Source of the DNA: Sulfurimonas xiamenensis
GTDB taxonomy: Bacteria > Campylobacterota > Campylobacteria > Campylobacterales > Sulfurimonadaceae
NCBI RefSeq assembly: GCF_009258045.1
Contig: NZ_CP041166.1
Coordinates: 1,852,243-1,916,242, forward strand
Direction: 5' to 3'
Length of the DNA stretch: 64,000 nt
Shown here one piece after another: positions 54,851 through 63,566 of the stretch (positions within the stretch are counted from its first letter, which is position 1; every line of letters begins with the position of its first letter). Below the pieces are notes generated by a model. That model had not been told where the DNA came from. It saw nothing but the letters and a program-made list of their open reading frames with translations, and searched no databases. The position numbers and the translations under genes were made by a program.

Positions 54851-54893
54851 AATATTGCTTAAAACCCCATAAAATAGGCTTTTAAGCAATATT
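54851..54893. other. 14-bp hairpin in the 490-bp gene-free gap
   Basis: AATATTGCTTAAAA (54851-54864) pairs fully with 54880-54893, with a 15-nt loop and T-rich sequence on the plus-strand side. The whole gap 54556-55047 is AT-rich with no coding ORF on either strand. It holds this hairpin, the hairpin at 54589 and parS-like site 2. Confidence 0.6.
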
Positions 54894-55007
54894 TTATTTT
54901 TCATAATAATAAAAATTAAATTTTTATTAAAACCTATTTTTTTTATTCACATAAAATATATATGTCGTATAAGATTTTAATAACAAATATATATTTTATA
55001 ATCAAAA

Positions 55008-55023
55008 TGTTTCACATGAAACA
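55008..55023. other. parS-like site 2
   Basis: TGTTTCACATGAAACA is the exact reverse complement of site 1. It lies 25 bp beyond the 3' end of the pseudouridine synthase gene. Confidence 0.85.
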
Positions 55024-55047
55024 AAATATAAAATTTATGTTTTTATA

Positions 55048-55959
55048 TTAAATCAATAAACTTTTTTGTACTTCTTTAAGAAAATCAACGCTGCTTTTAA
55101 TATTATAATTTTTATCATATAATTTAAAATTTAATTCACTAGCATGCAAAAGCAATCTTGAAGCGCCACTATTTTTTATTCTCTCTTCTCTGCTTAACTC
55201 TTTATCTAAAAATTTGATTATGTTTTCTTCACTTTGACCATATATAGGATCACCGACTATTGGATGTTTCATGTGAAACAAATGAACTCTTATTTGATGT
55301 TGTCTTCCTGTAAGAGGAGAACACTCTACCAGTGTCATTTTTAGCTCAGGAAAATATTTTAAAACTTTTATATCTGTTTTTGATTTTTTTCCATCTTTAT
55401 GAACTTTTACAACCATTCTAACTATACTGCTTTCATCCTCTTTTCTAAGAAGAGGTGCTTCAATTGAAATATTACTATTTAACTTCCCATGTACCATGGC
55501 CAAATACTTTTTATTCATATTTCTTTCTTGAAACATTATTTTAAGGTCTCGTTCACTTTTCTTATTCTTTGAACACAAAACCAAACCGCTTGTTTCTTGA
55601 TCTATTCTATGAGTAATATTCGCGTTCATTCCATATTGATATTTTAGTTCATCAATAAGAGAATATTGTGTATTTCTGTTTTGAGGATGGATAAGAACTC
55701 CGCTTGGTTTGTCAAAAACAACAAACTCTTCATACTCTATATGCGGTTTTAAATTTCTAGTAGCAGGCTCAAAATGTATAAATTCAACTTCACCCTCAAT
55801 CTCTTTTGAAGATATATTCATAACTTCTCCATTAATTAACAAGCGACCTTTGGCAATAAAACGCTGAGCCTCTTTTTGTGCATAACCAAGCTCTTTTATA
55901 AGAAATATAAAAGCTCTCTGCTTTTCCTTTACAAACAATTTTTTTAAAACAAATGGCAA
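55048..55959 (-). CDS. RluA-family pseudouridine synthase
   Basis: A 303-residue RNA pseudouridine synthase. An N-terminal S4-like RNA-binding domain (residues 17-55, ELGYAQKEAQRFIAKGRLLI) is followed by the catalytic motif NITHRIDQETSGLVL with Asp (HRxDxxTSG), then the LTGRQHQIRVHLFHM block. TTG at 55959 is the apparent start, with GGAATT upstream. It is either RluC or RluD type, and the target cannot be told. The parS-like site 3 lies inside its coding sequence (codons for FHMKHPI region). Confidence 0.9.
   Translation of the reverse strand: MPFVLKKLFVKEKQRAFIFLIKELGYAQKEAQRFIAKGRLLINGEVMNISSKEIEGEVEFIHFEPATRNLKPHIEYEEFVVFDKPSGVLIHPQNRNTQYSLIDELKYQYGMNANITHRIDQETSGLVLCSKNKKSERDLKIMFQERNMNKKYLAMVHGKLNSNISIEAPLLRKEDESSIVRMVVKVHKDGKKSKTDIKVLKYFPELKMTLVECSPLTGRQHQIRVHLFHMKHPIVGDPIYGQSEENIIKFLDKELSREERIKNSGASRLLLHASELNFKLYDKNYNIKSSVDFLKEVQKSLLI
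55265..55280. other. parS-like site 3 (within a coding sequence)
   Basis: TGTTTCATGTGAAACA, identical to site 1, inside the minus-strand pseudouridine synthase gene, where it encodes part of the conserved RVHLFHMKHPIVGD block. Codon choice therefore accommodates the palindrome. Confidence 0.8.
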
Positions 55960-56061
55960 ATTTTAATTCCTATTTAATCAACTATTTACACTATTTTCTG
56001 TAGAATAAAAGACTTAATTTTAACATAAAATTCAACATAATTTATACAAAGGTAACATACC

Positions 56062-57393
56062 ATGGTAGAGAGATACGCAAGAGAAAAGATGAGTTCCAAA
56101 TGGACAATGCAGGCAAAATATCAAGCTTGGCTGGATGTAGAAAAAGCGGTTGTAAAAGCTTGGAGCAGATTAGGGCTTATTCCTGAAGATGATGCTAAAA
56201 AGATTGTTGAGAATGCAGGATTTGATATAAAAAGAATCGATGAAATAGAAGCAGTAACCCGCCATGACCTTATAGCGTTTACGACTAGCGTATCAGAAAC
56301 TCTAGGCGAAGAGAGCAGATGGTTTCACTACGGCATGACAAGTTCAGATACGGTTGACACAGCCGTAGCGCTTCAGATGAAAAGCTCTCTGGAATTAATC
56401 ATAGAAGATGTAAAGATGATTATGGAGTCCATCAAAAAAAGAGCAATGGAACATAAAATGACTCTTATGGTTGGACGCAGCCACGGCATACATGGAGAGC
56501 CTATAACATTCGGTCTTGTGTTAGCTGTTTGGTATGACGAAATGGCAAGACATTTAGAAAATCTGGAACAAACACTTGATGTTATAAGTGTAGGGCAGGT
56601 TAGCGGGGCAATGGGTAACTTTGCACATGCACCTTTAGAGCTTGAAGAGTATACATGTGAAGAACTGGGACTAAAACCGGCACCTGCATCTAACCAAGTA
56701 ATTCAGAGAGACAGATACGCAAGACTTGCTACTGCGTTAGCTCTTATGGCGAGTTCTATAGAAAAGTTTGCCGTACAAGTTCGTCACTGGCAGAGAACTG
56801 AAGTATATGAGTGTGAAGAGTATTTTGCAAAAGGTCAAAAAGGCTCATCTGCAATGCCGCACAAACGCAATCCGATACTAACAGAAAACATAACAGGTCT
56901 TGCGCGTATGATCAGAGCCTATGCAACACCGGCAATGGAGAATGTCGCGCTTTGGCATGAGAGAGATATCAGCCACTCTTCAACCGAGAGGTTTTGGCTT
57001 CCCGACTCATTTATAACAAGCGACTTTATGCTGCACCGCATGAACAATGTAATCTCTAACCTAACAGTATATCCTGAGAACATGATGAAAAATCTCAATC
57101 TTACAGGCGGACTTGTTTTTTCTCAAAGAGTTCTTTTAGAACTTCCTCTAAAGGGTGTTAGCCGTGAGGATGCTTATCGCATAGTTCAAAGAAATGCGAT
57201 GAAAGTCTGGGAAGAGATACAGCAAGGCAAACCTACTACAAATGAAAAGGGGGAATCTCTCTATCTTAACCATCTCTTGGCTGATGAAGAACTGAGAGCA
57301 AGTTTGAGTGAAGAGGCAATTCGCGAATGCTTTAATTTTGATTACTATACTAAAAATGTAGATAAAATATTCAAGAGAGTTTTCAACAAATAA
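56062..57393 (+). CDS. purB: Adenylosuccinate lyase
   Basis: Splits SAICAR and adenylosuccinate in purine synthesis. The 443-residue protein has the fumarase/aspartase signature GSSAMPHKRNPI near residue 265, HYGMTSSDTVDTA near residue 92 and GRSHGIHGEPITFG with the catalytic His. AAAGG precedes the ATG. A single gene; nrdA follows after 84 bp. Confidence 0.97.
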   Translation: MVERYAREKMSSKWTMQAKYQAWLDVEKAVVKAWSRLGLIPEDDAKKIVENAGFDIKRIDEIEAVTRHDLIAFTTSVSETLGEESRWFHYGMTSSDTVDTAVALQMKSSLELIIEDVKMIMESIKKRAMEHKMTLMVGRSHGIHGEPITFGLVLAVWYDEMARHLENLEQTLDVISVGQVSGAMGNFAHAPLELEEYTCEELGLKPAPASNQVIQRDRYARLATALALMASSIEKFAVQVRHWQRTEVYECEEYFAKGQKGSSAMPHKRNPILTENITGLARMIRAYATPAMENVALWHERDISHSSTERFWLPDSFITSDFMLHRMNNVISNLTVYPENMMKNLNLTGGLVFSQRVLLELPLKGVSREDAYRIVQRNAMKVWEEIQQGKPTTNEKGESLYLNHLLADEELRASLSEEAIRECFNFDYYTKNVDKIFKRVFNK

Positions 57394-57434
57394 ATGACAT
57401 AATTGTGCTAATATTCATTACTAAAATCAAAAGT

Positions 57435-57460
57435 CATTAAGCACTTATTTGTGCTTAATG
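57435..57460 (+). other. Hairpin in the nrdA leader
   Basis: CATTAAGCAC (57435-57444) pairs fully with 57451-57460 around a 6-nt loop. It ends only 6 bp before the AGG ribosome site of nrdA. It may terminate purB, control nrdA translation, or both. Confidence 0.5.
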
Positions 57461-57477
57461 CAAGAGCAGGAAATTAT

Positions 57478-59844
57478 ATGATAACAATTATAAAAAGAAA
57501 CGGTAGAACCGAACCGTTGGATATTACAAAAATACAAAAGTATACATCCGCTGCGGTAAAAGAGCTAGATAATGTCTCCCAAAGCGAACTTGAAGTCGAC
57601 GCACAGATTCAATTCCGTGACGGTATAACATCAAAAGAGATACAGCAGACACTTATTAAAACAGCGGTCGACAAGATAGACATAGATGCTCCCAACTGGA
57701 CCTTTGTTGCCTCAAGACTCTTTTTGTTTAACCTCTACCATCAAGTAAACGGATTTACTGGTTACTCATCTTTAAAGGAGTATTTCCAAAGAGGCGAAAA
57801 AGAGGGGAAAATTCTTCTTGGTTTAAAAGAGATGTACAACCTTGATGAGTTAGAAAAACATATAAAACCCGAACGCGACATGCAGTTTAACTATCTTGGT
57901 GTTAAAACACTTTATGACAGATATCTCATAAAAGATAGAAATTCAGACCCTATAGAGTTACCGCAGCACATGTTTATGGCTATTGCTATGTTTTTGGCGC
58001 AAAGAGAAGAGAATAAAGAAGAGTGGGCTATAAAATTTTACGACATGATTTCTAAATTTGAAGTCATGCTTGCAACACCTACTCTAAGCAATGCAAGAAC
58101 ACCAAGGCATCAGCTTAGCTCATGCTACATCGGTTCGACTCCCGACAATATAGAAGGAATCTTTGACTCTTACAAAGAGATGGCGCTTCTTTCAAAATTC
58201 GGCGGAGGAATCGGCTGGGATTGGACAAATGTCCGTTCAATGGGTTCTTATATCGACGGGCATAAAAATGCAGCCGGCGGAACCATACCGTTTCTAAAAA
58301 TCACAAATGATATAGCTGTTGCCGTTGATCAGCTGGGAACCAGAAAAGGTGCTATCGCTGTTTATATGGAGCCATGGCATATAGATATAAATGACTTTTT
58401 AGATTTAAAGAAAAATTCGGGCGAAGAGCGTCGCCGTGCGCATGATCTTTTCCCCGCACTTTGGATAAACGATCTCTTTATGCGCAGAGTTCAAGAAGAC
58501 GATATCTGGACACTCTTTGATCCTTACGATTGCAAAGAACTCACCACGCTTCATGGCGAAGAGTTTGAGAAAAAATATGAAGAGTTTGAAAAAGATGAGA
58601 ACATCATGAAAGAGAAGGTAAAAGCAAAAAATCTTTGGAAAAAAATACTAACATCCTATTTTGAGAGCGGCAGCCCGTTTTTATGTTTTAAAGATAATGC
58701 TAACAAAGCAAATCCTAACAGCCATTCCGGCGTTATCAGAAGTTCTAACCTTTGTACGGAGATTTTTCAAAACACAAACCCTAACCACTACAAGATAAAA
58801 TTTATTTTTGAAAATGGCGAGAGCGTTAGTTATGAAGAGGAAGAAATCATCAAAGTTGACAGCGGCTTAGAGAAGCCTGCCAAAAAAGTAACAGCACTGG
58901 ACGCTATTGGCGGACGCGAAATATATATGGTAGAAAAAGAGAAGATAGACGGCGACACTGCGGTATGTAATCTCGCTTCTCTCAATCTTTCGCGTGTAAA
59001 TACAAAAGAGGATATTGACAGAATCGTTCCCGTCGCAATTCGCGCATTAGATAATGTAATAGACCTTAACTTCTATCCGTTAGAAAAAGTAAAACGCACT
59101 AACATGAAGACGCGCGCAATCGGTCTTGGTGTTATGGGCGAAGCACAGATGTTGGCACAAAAAGCTATAACATGGGGAAGCCAAGAGCACTTTGACAAAA
59201 TAGACGAGATTATGGAAGCCGTTAGTTTTAATGCTATCTCTTCCTCTAGCGATATTGCACTTGAAAAAGGCTCTTATCCGGAATATAAAGGTTCTAAATG
59301 GAGCCAAGGCATTATGCCTATGGATCACGCAAATGCGGAAGTTAAAAAACTGGTCGACCGCGGCGGACTTTTTGCATCTGCTTACGAATGGGACGAACTC
59401 CGCGTTAAAGTCAAAAAACAAGGTATGAGAAACGGTTATCTTATGGCGATAGCGCCTACGAGTTCTATCTCTATTTTAACAGGAACGACACAGGCGATTG
59501 AACCTGTATTTAAACGAAAATGGTATGAAGAGAATCTATCGGGGCTTATTCCCGTTGTTGTTCCCGAACTCTCTCCCGATACTTGGGCGTACTATACTCC
59601 TGCGTATGATCTGAACCAAACGGTTCTTATCAAAGCAGCAGCAATCCGTCAAAAATGGTTAGATCAAGGTCAAAGTCTTAACATATTTATAACGCTTGAC
59701 AAAGCAAGCGGCAAATATCTAAACGAAATCTACATGTTGGCTTGGAAGTTAGGACTTAAATCTACCTACTATCTTCGTTCACAATCTCCTGAGATGGCAA
59801 GCGATGTTGAAGACAGAAGCATGGAGTGTGTCGGTTGCCAATAA
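57478..59844 (+). CDS. nrdA: Class I ribonucleoside-diphosphate reductase, alpha subunit
   Basis: Reduces ribonucleotides to deoxyribonucleotides together with NrdB (not in the window). The 788-residue protein has an N-terminal ATP cone (MITIIKRNGRTEPLDITKIQ), active-site Cys in QLSSCYIGS, NLCTEI and VCNLASLNLSR, and the C-terminal redox pair CVGC of ECVGCQ at the very end. The ATG at 57478 is chosen over an upstream ATG because AGGA precedes it and the ATP cone starts there. No intein is visible. Confidence 0.95.
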   Translation: MITIIKRNGRTEPLDITKIQKYTSAAVKELDNVSQSELEVDAQIQFRDGITSKEIQQTLIKTAVDKIDIDAPNWTFVASRLFLFNLYHQVNGFTGYSSLKEYFQRGEKEGKILLGLKEMYNLDELEKHIKPERDMQFNYLGVKTLYDRYLIKDRNSDPIELPQHMFMAIAMFLAQREENKEEWAIKFYDMISKFEVMLATPTLSNARTPRHQLSSCYIGSTPDNIEGIFDSYKEMALLSKFGGGIGWDWTNVRSMGSYIDGHKNAAGGTIPFLKITNDIAVAVDQLGTRKGAIAVYMEPWHIDINDFLDLKKNSGEERRRAHDLFPALWINDLFMRRVQEDDIWTLFDPYDCKELTTLHGEEFEKKYEEFEKDENIMKEKVKAKNLWKKILTSYFESGSPFLCFKDNANKANPNSHSGVIRSSNLCTEIFQNTNPNHYKIKFIFENGESVSYEEEEIIKVDSGLEKPAKKVTALDAIGGREIYMVEKEKIDGDTAVCNLASLNLSRVNTKEDIDRIVPVAIRALDNVIDLNFYPLEKVKRTNMKTRAIGLGVMGEAQMLAQKAITWGSQEHFDKIDEIMEAVSFNAISSSSDIALEKGSYPEYKGSKWSQGIMPMDHANAEVKKLVDRGGLFASAYEWDELRVKVKKQGMRNGYLMAIAPTSSISILTGTTQAIEPVFKRKWYEENLSGLIPVVVPELSPDTWAYYTPAYDLNQTVLIKAAAIRQKWLDQGQSLNIFITLDKASGKYLNEIYMLAWKLGLKSTYYLRSQSPEMASDVEDRSMECVGCQ

Positions 59845-59857
59845 AGAGATTTATTTA

Positions 59858-60223
59858 ATGAAGCCTTTGCTAAAAAAAGATATAGATGCGTTTTTAAAGC
59901 GATTTGATAACTTTATAGATGCAGAGTTAAGATTCATAGAAATTGTCTCTGCTACTACCGTTAAAATTACTCTAGCAGCACAAGACAGCGCTAGAGGATT
60001 TGACTGGATAACACTTACTTTAGAATTTAACGGTATTAGCGATGCGATGCTGCTTGAAAATTCAAAGCTCTCACATGTAGACATGAGCGAAGGTATAACC
60101 CTGCTTTGTGAAAACAACTTGTTTGCTTTTGGTATCGGCAGCTATAACGACCTTCGCAATATAACAGACTCTTTATGTTATATAAAAGCCGACTCACTCA
60201 AATATTCGCAAGACGAGTTTTAA
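59858..60223 (+). CDS. Unknown 121-aa protein downstream of nrdA
   Basis: MKPLLKKDIDAFLKRFDNF, then mixed beta-strand sequence (KITLAAQDSARGFDWITLTLEF) and DMSEGITLLCENNLFAFGIG. It has no signal peptide or membrane segments and is probably cytosolic. Start 59858 (AAAGAGA upstream) is preferred over an earlier ATG inside nrdA. It lies 13 bp after nrdA, so it is likely co-transcribed. No named family is recognised. Confidence 0.7.
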   Translation: MKPLLKKDIDAFLKRFDNFIDAELRFIEIVSATTVKITLAAQDSARGFDWITLTLEFNGISDAMLLENSKLSHVDMSEGITLLCENNLFAFGIGSYNDLRNITDSLCYIKADSLKYSQDEF

Positions 60224-60295
60224 TTCATTAGCATTTCATAAACCATTTAGTTATAAAATTTTGTTAACTGCAAAAAAACTAAAAGGAATGAAAAA

Positions 60296-61681
60296 ATGAA
60301 AAAGCTCTTTATTCTGTTTACTCTGGCTCTCTCTCTTGTTTATGCAAAAGATAGCGTAGAGTTTAAATATGCACCTAAAAATCTTGAGAGAAACTTTCCA
60401 AGCGCACAAAACCAGATACTCTCCTATAACAACATTCTAGAAAATGTTAGAACAAGCATCGTAAATATCTCTATAAAAAAAGAGATGAAAGGAAATCTCT
60501 ATAGTGCAAACCCTTTCTTTAACGACCCGTTTTTTAGAGAGTTTTTTAAAGGATACGGAGATATTCCTCAAGAGAGAATACAAAAATCACTAGGCTCGGG
60601 TGTTATCATCTCAAAAGACGGCTACATAATTACAAATAATCATGTCATTGACGGTGCGGATGAAATTATCGTCAATTTGGCGGGAGATAAAAAAGAGTAT
60701 GAAGCTAAACTTATCGGTAAAGATGAGAAGAGTGATTTGGCTGTTATTAAGATTGAGGCAAAAAATCTAAATGCAGTAACATTTTACGACTCGGACAAAG
60801 TAAAAGTCGGAGACATCGTCTTTGCTCTGGGAAATCCGTTTGGAGTTGGCGAGACAATCACGCAGGGAATAGTCTCGGCAACAGGCAGAAGCGGCGTGGG
60901 AATAGTAGAGTATGAAGATTTTATCCAAACTGACGCTTCTATAAATCCGGGAAATTCGGGCGGCGCACTAATTAACTCCGCCGGACATCTCATAGGAATA
61001 AACTCGGCTATTATCTCAAAATCAGGCGGAAATGTCGGCATCGGGTTTGCAATCCCCTCAAACATGGTAACCTCGATAGCGACAAGTTTGATAGAGAGCG
61101 GCAAATTTACTCGCGCCTATCTTGGGGTTACTATTTCCGATGTTAGCAAAGATATGAGCAGTTTTTATGATGATAATTACGGTGCGCTTATTACAGGCGT
61201 AGAAGAGAACTCGCCTGCCCAAAAAGCCGGACTAAAAAGAGGCGACTTAATCATCTCTGTAAATGGCAAAAAAATTGAGAGTGCAAGTGAACTTAAAAAT
61301 ACTATAGGCTCTTACGCTCCAAATAGAGTAGTAAATATAAAATTTTTAAGAGATAAAAAGATAGATATTGTGAATGTAACTCTTGCTAGCTTAGATAATA
61401 AAGTTATTGCAGGTGAGTTTGAATATAAAGGTATGAAACTCTCTGAAATAACTCCTATATATAAACAACAACTGGGTCTCTCAATTGAAGGTGTACTTGT
61501 TCAAGAGGTGGATCAAAACAGCGAATCATTTGATTCTGGAATTAGAAAAGATGATATCATTATTCAGATAGAAAATGAAGAGATAAAAAATTTGAATGAA
61601 TTTAAAAAAGCTACCGCAACAAAAAGTAAAAAAAGATTTTTTATCTATAGAAGAGGCGGTATTTTTGCCACTGTTTTATAA
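60296..61681 (+). CDS. htrA: DegQ/HtrA-type periplasmic serine protease
   Basis: A 461-residue Do-family protease/chaperone with a signal peptide (MKKLFILFTLALSLVYA). The catalytic triad is His116 (NNHVIDG), Asp147 (SDLAVIKI) and Ser221 (NPGNSGGAL). Two PDZ domains follow (about residues 270-350 and 360-455). It clears misfolded envelope proteins. AAAAGGAATG precedes the ATG. A thioredoxin gene follows after 16 bp. Confidence 0.95.
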   Translation: MKKLFILFTLALSLVYAKDSVEFKYAPKNLERNFPSAQNQILSYNNILENVRTSIVNISIKKEMKGNLYSANPFFNDPFFREFFKGYGDIPQERIQKSLGSGVIISKDGYIITNNHVIDGADEIIVNLAGDKKEYEAKLIGKDEKSDLAVIKIEAKNLNAVTFYDSDKVKVGDIVFALGNPFGVGETITQGIVSATGRSGVGIVEYEDFIQTDASINPGNSGGALINSAGHLIGINSAIISKSGGNVGIGFAIPSNMVTSIATSLIESGKFTRAYLGVTISDVSKDMSSFYDDNYGALITGVEENSPAQKAGLKRGDLIISVNGKKIESASELKNTIGSYAPNRVVNIKFLRDKKIDIVNVTLASLDNKVIAGEFEYKGMKLSEITPIYKQQLGLSIEGVLVQEVDQNSESFDSGIRKDDIIIQIENEEIKNLNEFKKATATKSKKRFFIYRRGGIFATVL

Positions 61682-61697
61682 CAACTAAGGAGTTAGC

Positions 61698-62120
61698 ATG
61701 AGAGTAGTTTGCCCTGTTTGTAAAAGCGTAAACAATGTTCCACAGAGGGAATCTTATAAAAAAGCCAATTGCGGAAAATGTAAAAGTTCACTTCTTGATA
61801 CAAAACCTATCGAGCTAACAAACGCTGACTTTGATGAAGTAGTAGTAAATAGCGATATTTTGGTTGTTGTAGATTTTTGGGCGCCATGGTGCGGTCCATG
61901 TAAAATGATGGCGCCAAATTTTGAAAAAAGTGCAGCAAATTTTCCGCTCAAAGCACTTTATGTAAAAGTAAACACCGAGAATGAACAAAATCTAGGTGCA
62001 AGATTTGGCATAAGAAGCATCCCTACAATCATAGTCTTTAAAGATGCAAAAGAAGTTCACAGAGTTTCAGGCGCTTTAGACGAAGCAACACTAAACAAAA
62101 TGGTTACTCAATTTATATAA
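61698..62120 (+). CDS. trxC: Thioredoxin 2-type protein with N-terminal zinc site
   Basis: A 140-residue cytosolic disulfide reductase. Four cysteines (Cys5, Cys8, Cys25, Cys28; CPVC, CGKC) form the zinc ribbon typical of Trx2. The active site is WCGPC (Cys65, Cys68), followed by the cis-Pro in IRSIPTIIVF. It lies downstream of htrA, 16 bp away. Confidence 0.9.
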   Translation: MRVVCPVCKSVNNVPQRESYKKANCGKCKSSLLDTKPIELTNADFDEVVVNSDILVVVDFWAPWCGPCKMMAPNFEKSAANFPLKALYVKVNTENEQNLGARFGIRSIPTIIVFKDAKEVHRVSGALDEATLNKMVTQFI

Positions 62121-62137
62121 CAAAACGATTTTAAAAT

Positions 62138-62170
62138 AAACTCGGAATAACAAAAATATTCCCGAGTTTT
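62138..62170. terminator. Bidirectional terminator between thioredoxin and ppnP
   Basis: AAACTCGG (62138-62145) pairs with 62162-62169. The inner stem is extended by one bulge. A and T runs flank it on both sides, between convergent genes. Confidence 0.65.
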
Positions 62171-62173
62171 AAA

Positions 62174-62485
62174 CTATTTAATATATGAACAGCAATAATC
62201 TGTTACTGTTTTTACTCTTAAATCAAATGATGAATTAGCAGGAACATTAAAACTTTCTGGAGTGTTGAGCGTCTTCCAATCTTCACCCGGAAGTTTTATA
62301 TCAAGTTCTCCACTCATCATCTCCATAATTTCTGCCTCTTTTGTTCCAAAAGTATACTCACCTGGCAACATAATTCCAAGTGATTTTACACTTCCGTCTG
62401 CAAATTCAATAGTTCTGCTTGTAACTTTTCCATCATGGTAAATATTTGCCTCTTTTTTTATACTTACATTTTCAAATTTTGACAT
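62174..62485 (-). CDS. ppnP: Pyrimidine/purine nucleoside phosphorylase (DUF1255)
   Basis: A 103-residue cupin-fold nucleoside phosphorylase. PpnP motifs are the N-terminal [33 protein letters not shown] and the [13 protein letters not shown] block. Length is standard. It is the first feature of a short run with the hemerythrin-PAS gene (41 bp gap). Confidence 0.92.
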   Translation of the reverse strand: MSKFENVSIKKEANIYHDGKVTSRTIEFADGSVKSLGIMLPGEYTFGTKEAEIMEMMSGELDIKLPGEDWKTLNTPESFNVPANSSFDLRVKTVTDYCCSYIK

Positions 62486-62525
62486 TTTTATTCCTTTATT
62501 TTATAATTTACAATTTTATCTAAAA

Positions 62526-63491
62526 TTATTCCCAATCCAATAATCTCTGCTGACCTTCCAGCTGTCTTATATGTGTTACATCTTGAGAAACTTCTATAAC
62601 ACCTTTATAATTACCCTCATCATCTCTTATGGCAAAATAACGAATATGAATAAATTTTCCTTTAAATGTTATCCAAAACTCAGCTTCGTCTCTGCGACCA
62701 GCCTTGAACTCCCGCAAAATCGTTAAAACCTGATCTACACTCTTTGGAGGATGGCAAAATTTTACTTCACGGCCGATAATTCCCGCACTTCTTGGAAATA
62801 CTCTCTCATCTCCGCGGTTATAGAAAATAACGATATCATTCTCATCGACATAGGTGATATCGACAGGCATAAATTTTAAGAGCCAGTTAATCTGTTCAGG
62901 CAGCATATAGCCCTCTTCTAGATTGATTCTATTCTCAAGCGAGAATGGCAGTTTTCTCTTCTGTTTATCTTGAGATGGATGTATATATTCACCCTCTACA
63001 TGTGCAGGATAAGCAGCAGGCGGCGTATCGAACATCCAGCCTATCTCCTCATCGCCTGAGCGCATCTCTTTCCAATCATCCTCATCAAGCATACTTAACG
63101 CATTTGGAAGAAGCCTTCCCTCTTCAACCTGCATAATATGCTCTAAATTTCCAAAAACTACCTGTAACTGCTGCATTAAAGCTGGCATATTTTTCTCTTC
63201 AAGTAAAGCTCTTGCAATTTTTATTTCTGCTCTTATATCATCATGAAAAGCCCACATGTTTTGTGAGGGACTCGTCCAACCATACTTTTCAAGATATGGA
63301 AAAAGTTGGTTCTCTTTTCTTGCAAAGTGCTTCTCAACAAGGCAAAGTTTTTTAAATTTCTTTTCAAACTCTTCAAAATTTTCTACTATATCTATACTAT
63401 TTATACTTGAAATAAGTCCTCTCATTAAAATATTTTCTTCTAAATAGACTCTTACCGGATGCCCTTCAGGCAGATTTGCAAATGAATTCAT
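62526..63491 (-). CDS. Hemerythrin-like/PAS protein (DUF438 family)
   Basis: A 321-residue protein. The N-terminal half is a hemerythrin-type four-helix bundle (residues 30-150; ligands in EKHFARKENQLFPYLEKYGW, AFHDDIRAEI and HIMQVEEGRLLPNAL). The C-terminal half is a PAS domain (FMPVDITYVDENDIVIFYNR, IREVKFCHPPKSV, YKGVIEVSQDVTHIRQLEGQ). This combination is proposed to sense oxygen, nitric oxide or redox state. There is no output domain. Confidence 0.88.
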   Translation of the reverse strand: MNSFANLPEGHPVRVYLEENILMRGLISSINSIDIVENFEEFEKKFKKLCLVEKHFARKENQLFPYLEKYGWTSPSQNMWAFHDDIRAEIKIARALLEEKNMPALMQQLQVVFGNLEHIMQVEEGRLLPNALSMLDEDDWKEMRSGDEEIGWMFDTPPAAYPAHVEGEYIHPSQDKQKRKLPFSLENRINLEEGYMLPEQINWLLKFMPVDITYVDENDIVIFYNRGDERVFPRSAGIIGREVKFCHPPKSVDQVLTILREFKAGRRDEAEFWITFKGKFIHIRYFAIRDDEGNYKGVIEVSQDVTHIRQLEGQQRLLDWE

Positions 63492-63566
63492 TATTTTCCT
63501 TAACGATTTTATAACAAAATTATACTGTTTAAAAAAAATAATTTTTTGATTTATAACAATATAAAA

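Noticed and set aside
51484..55047. A chromosome origin near the parS-like sites
   Set aside because: No dnaA, no cluster of DnaA boxes (TTATCCACA) and no AT-rich unwinding element could be identified. Nearness to oriC cannot be concluded from parS alone.
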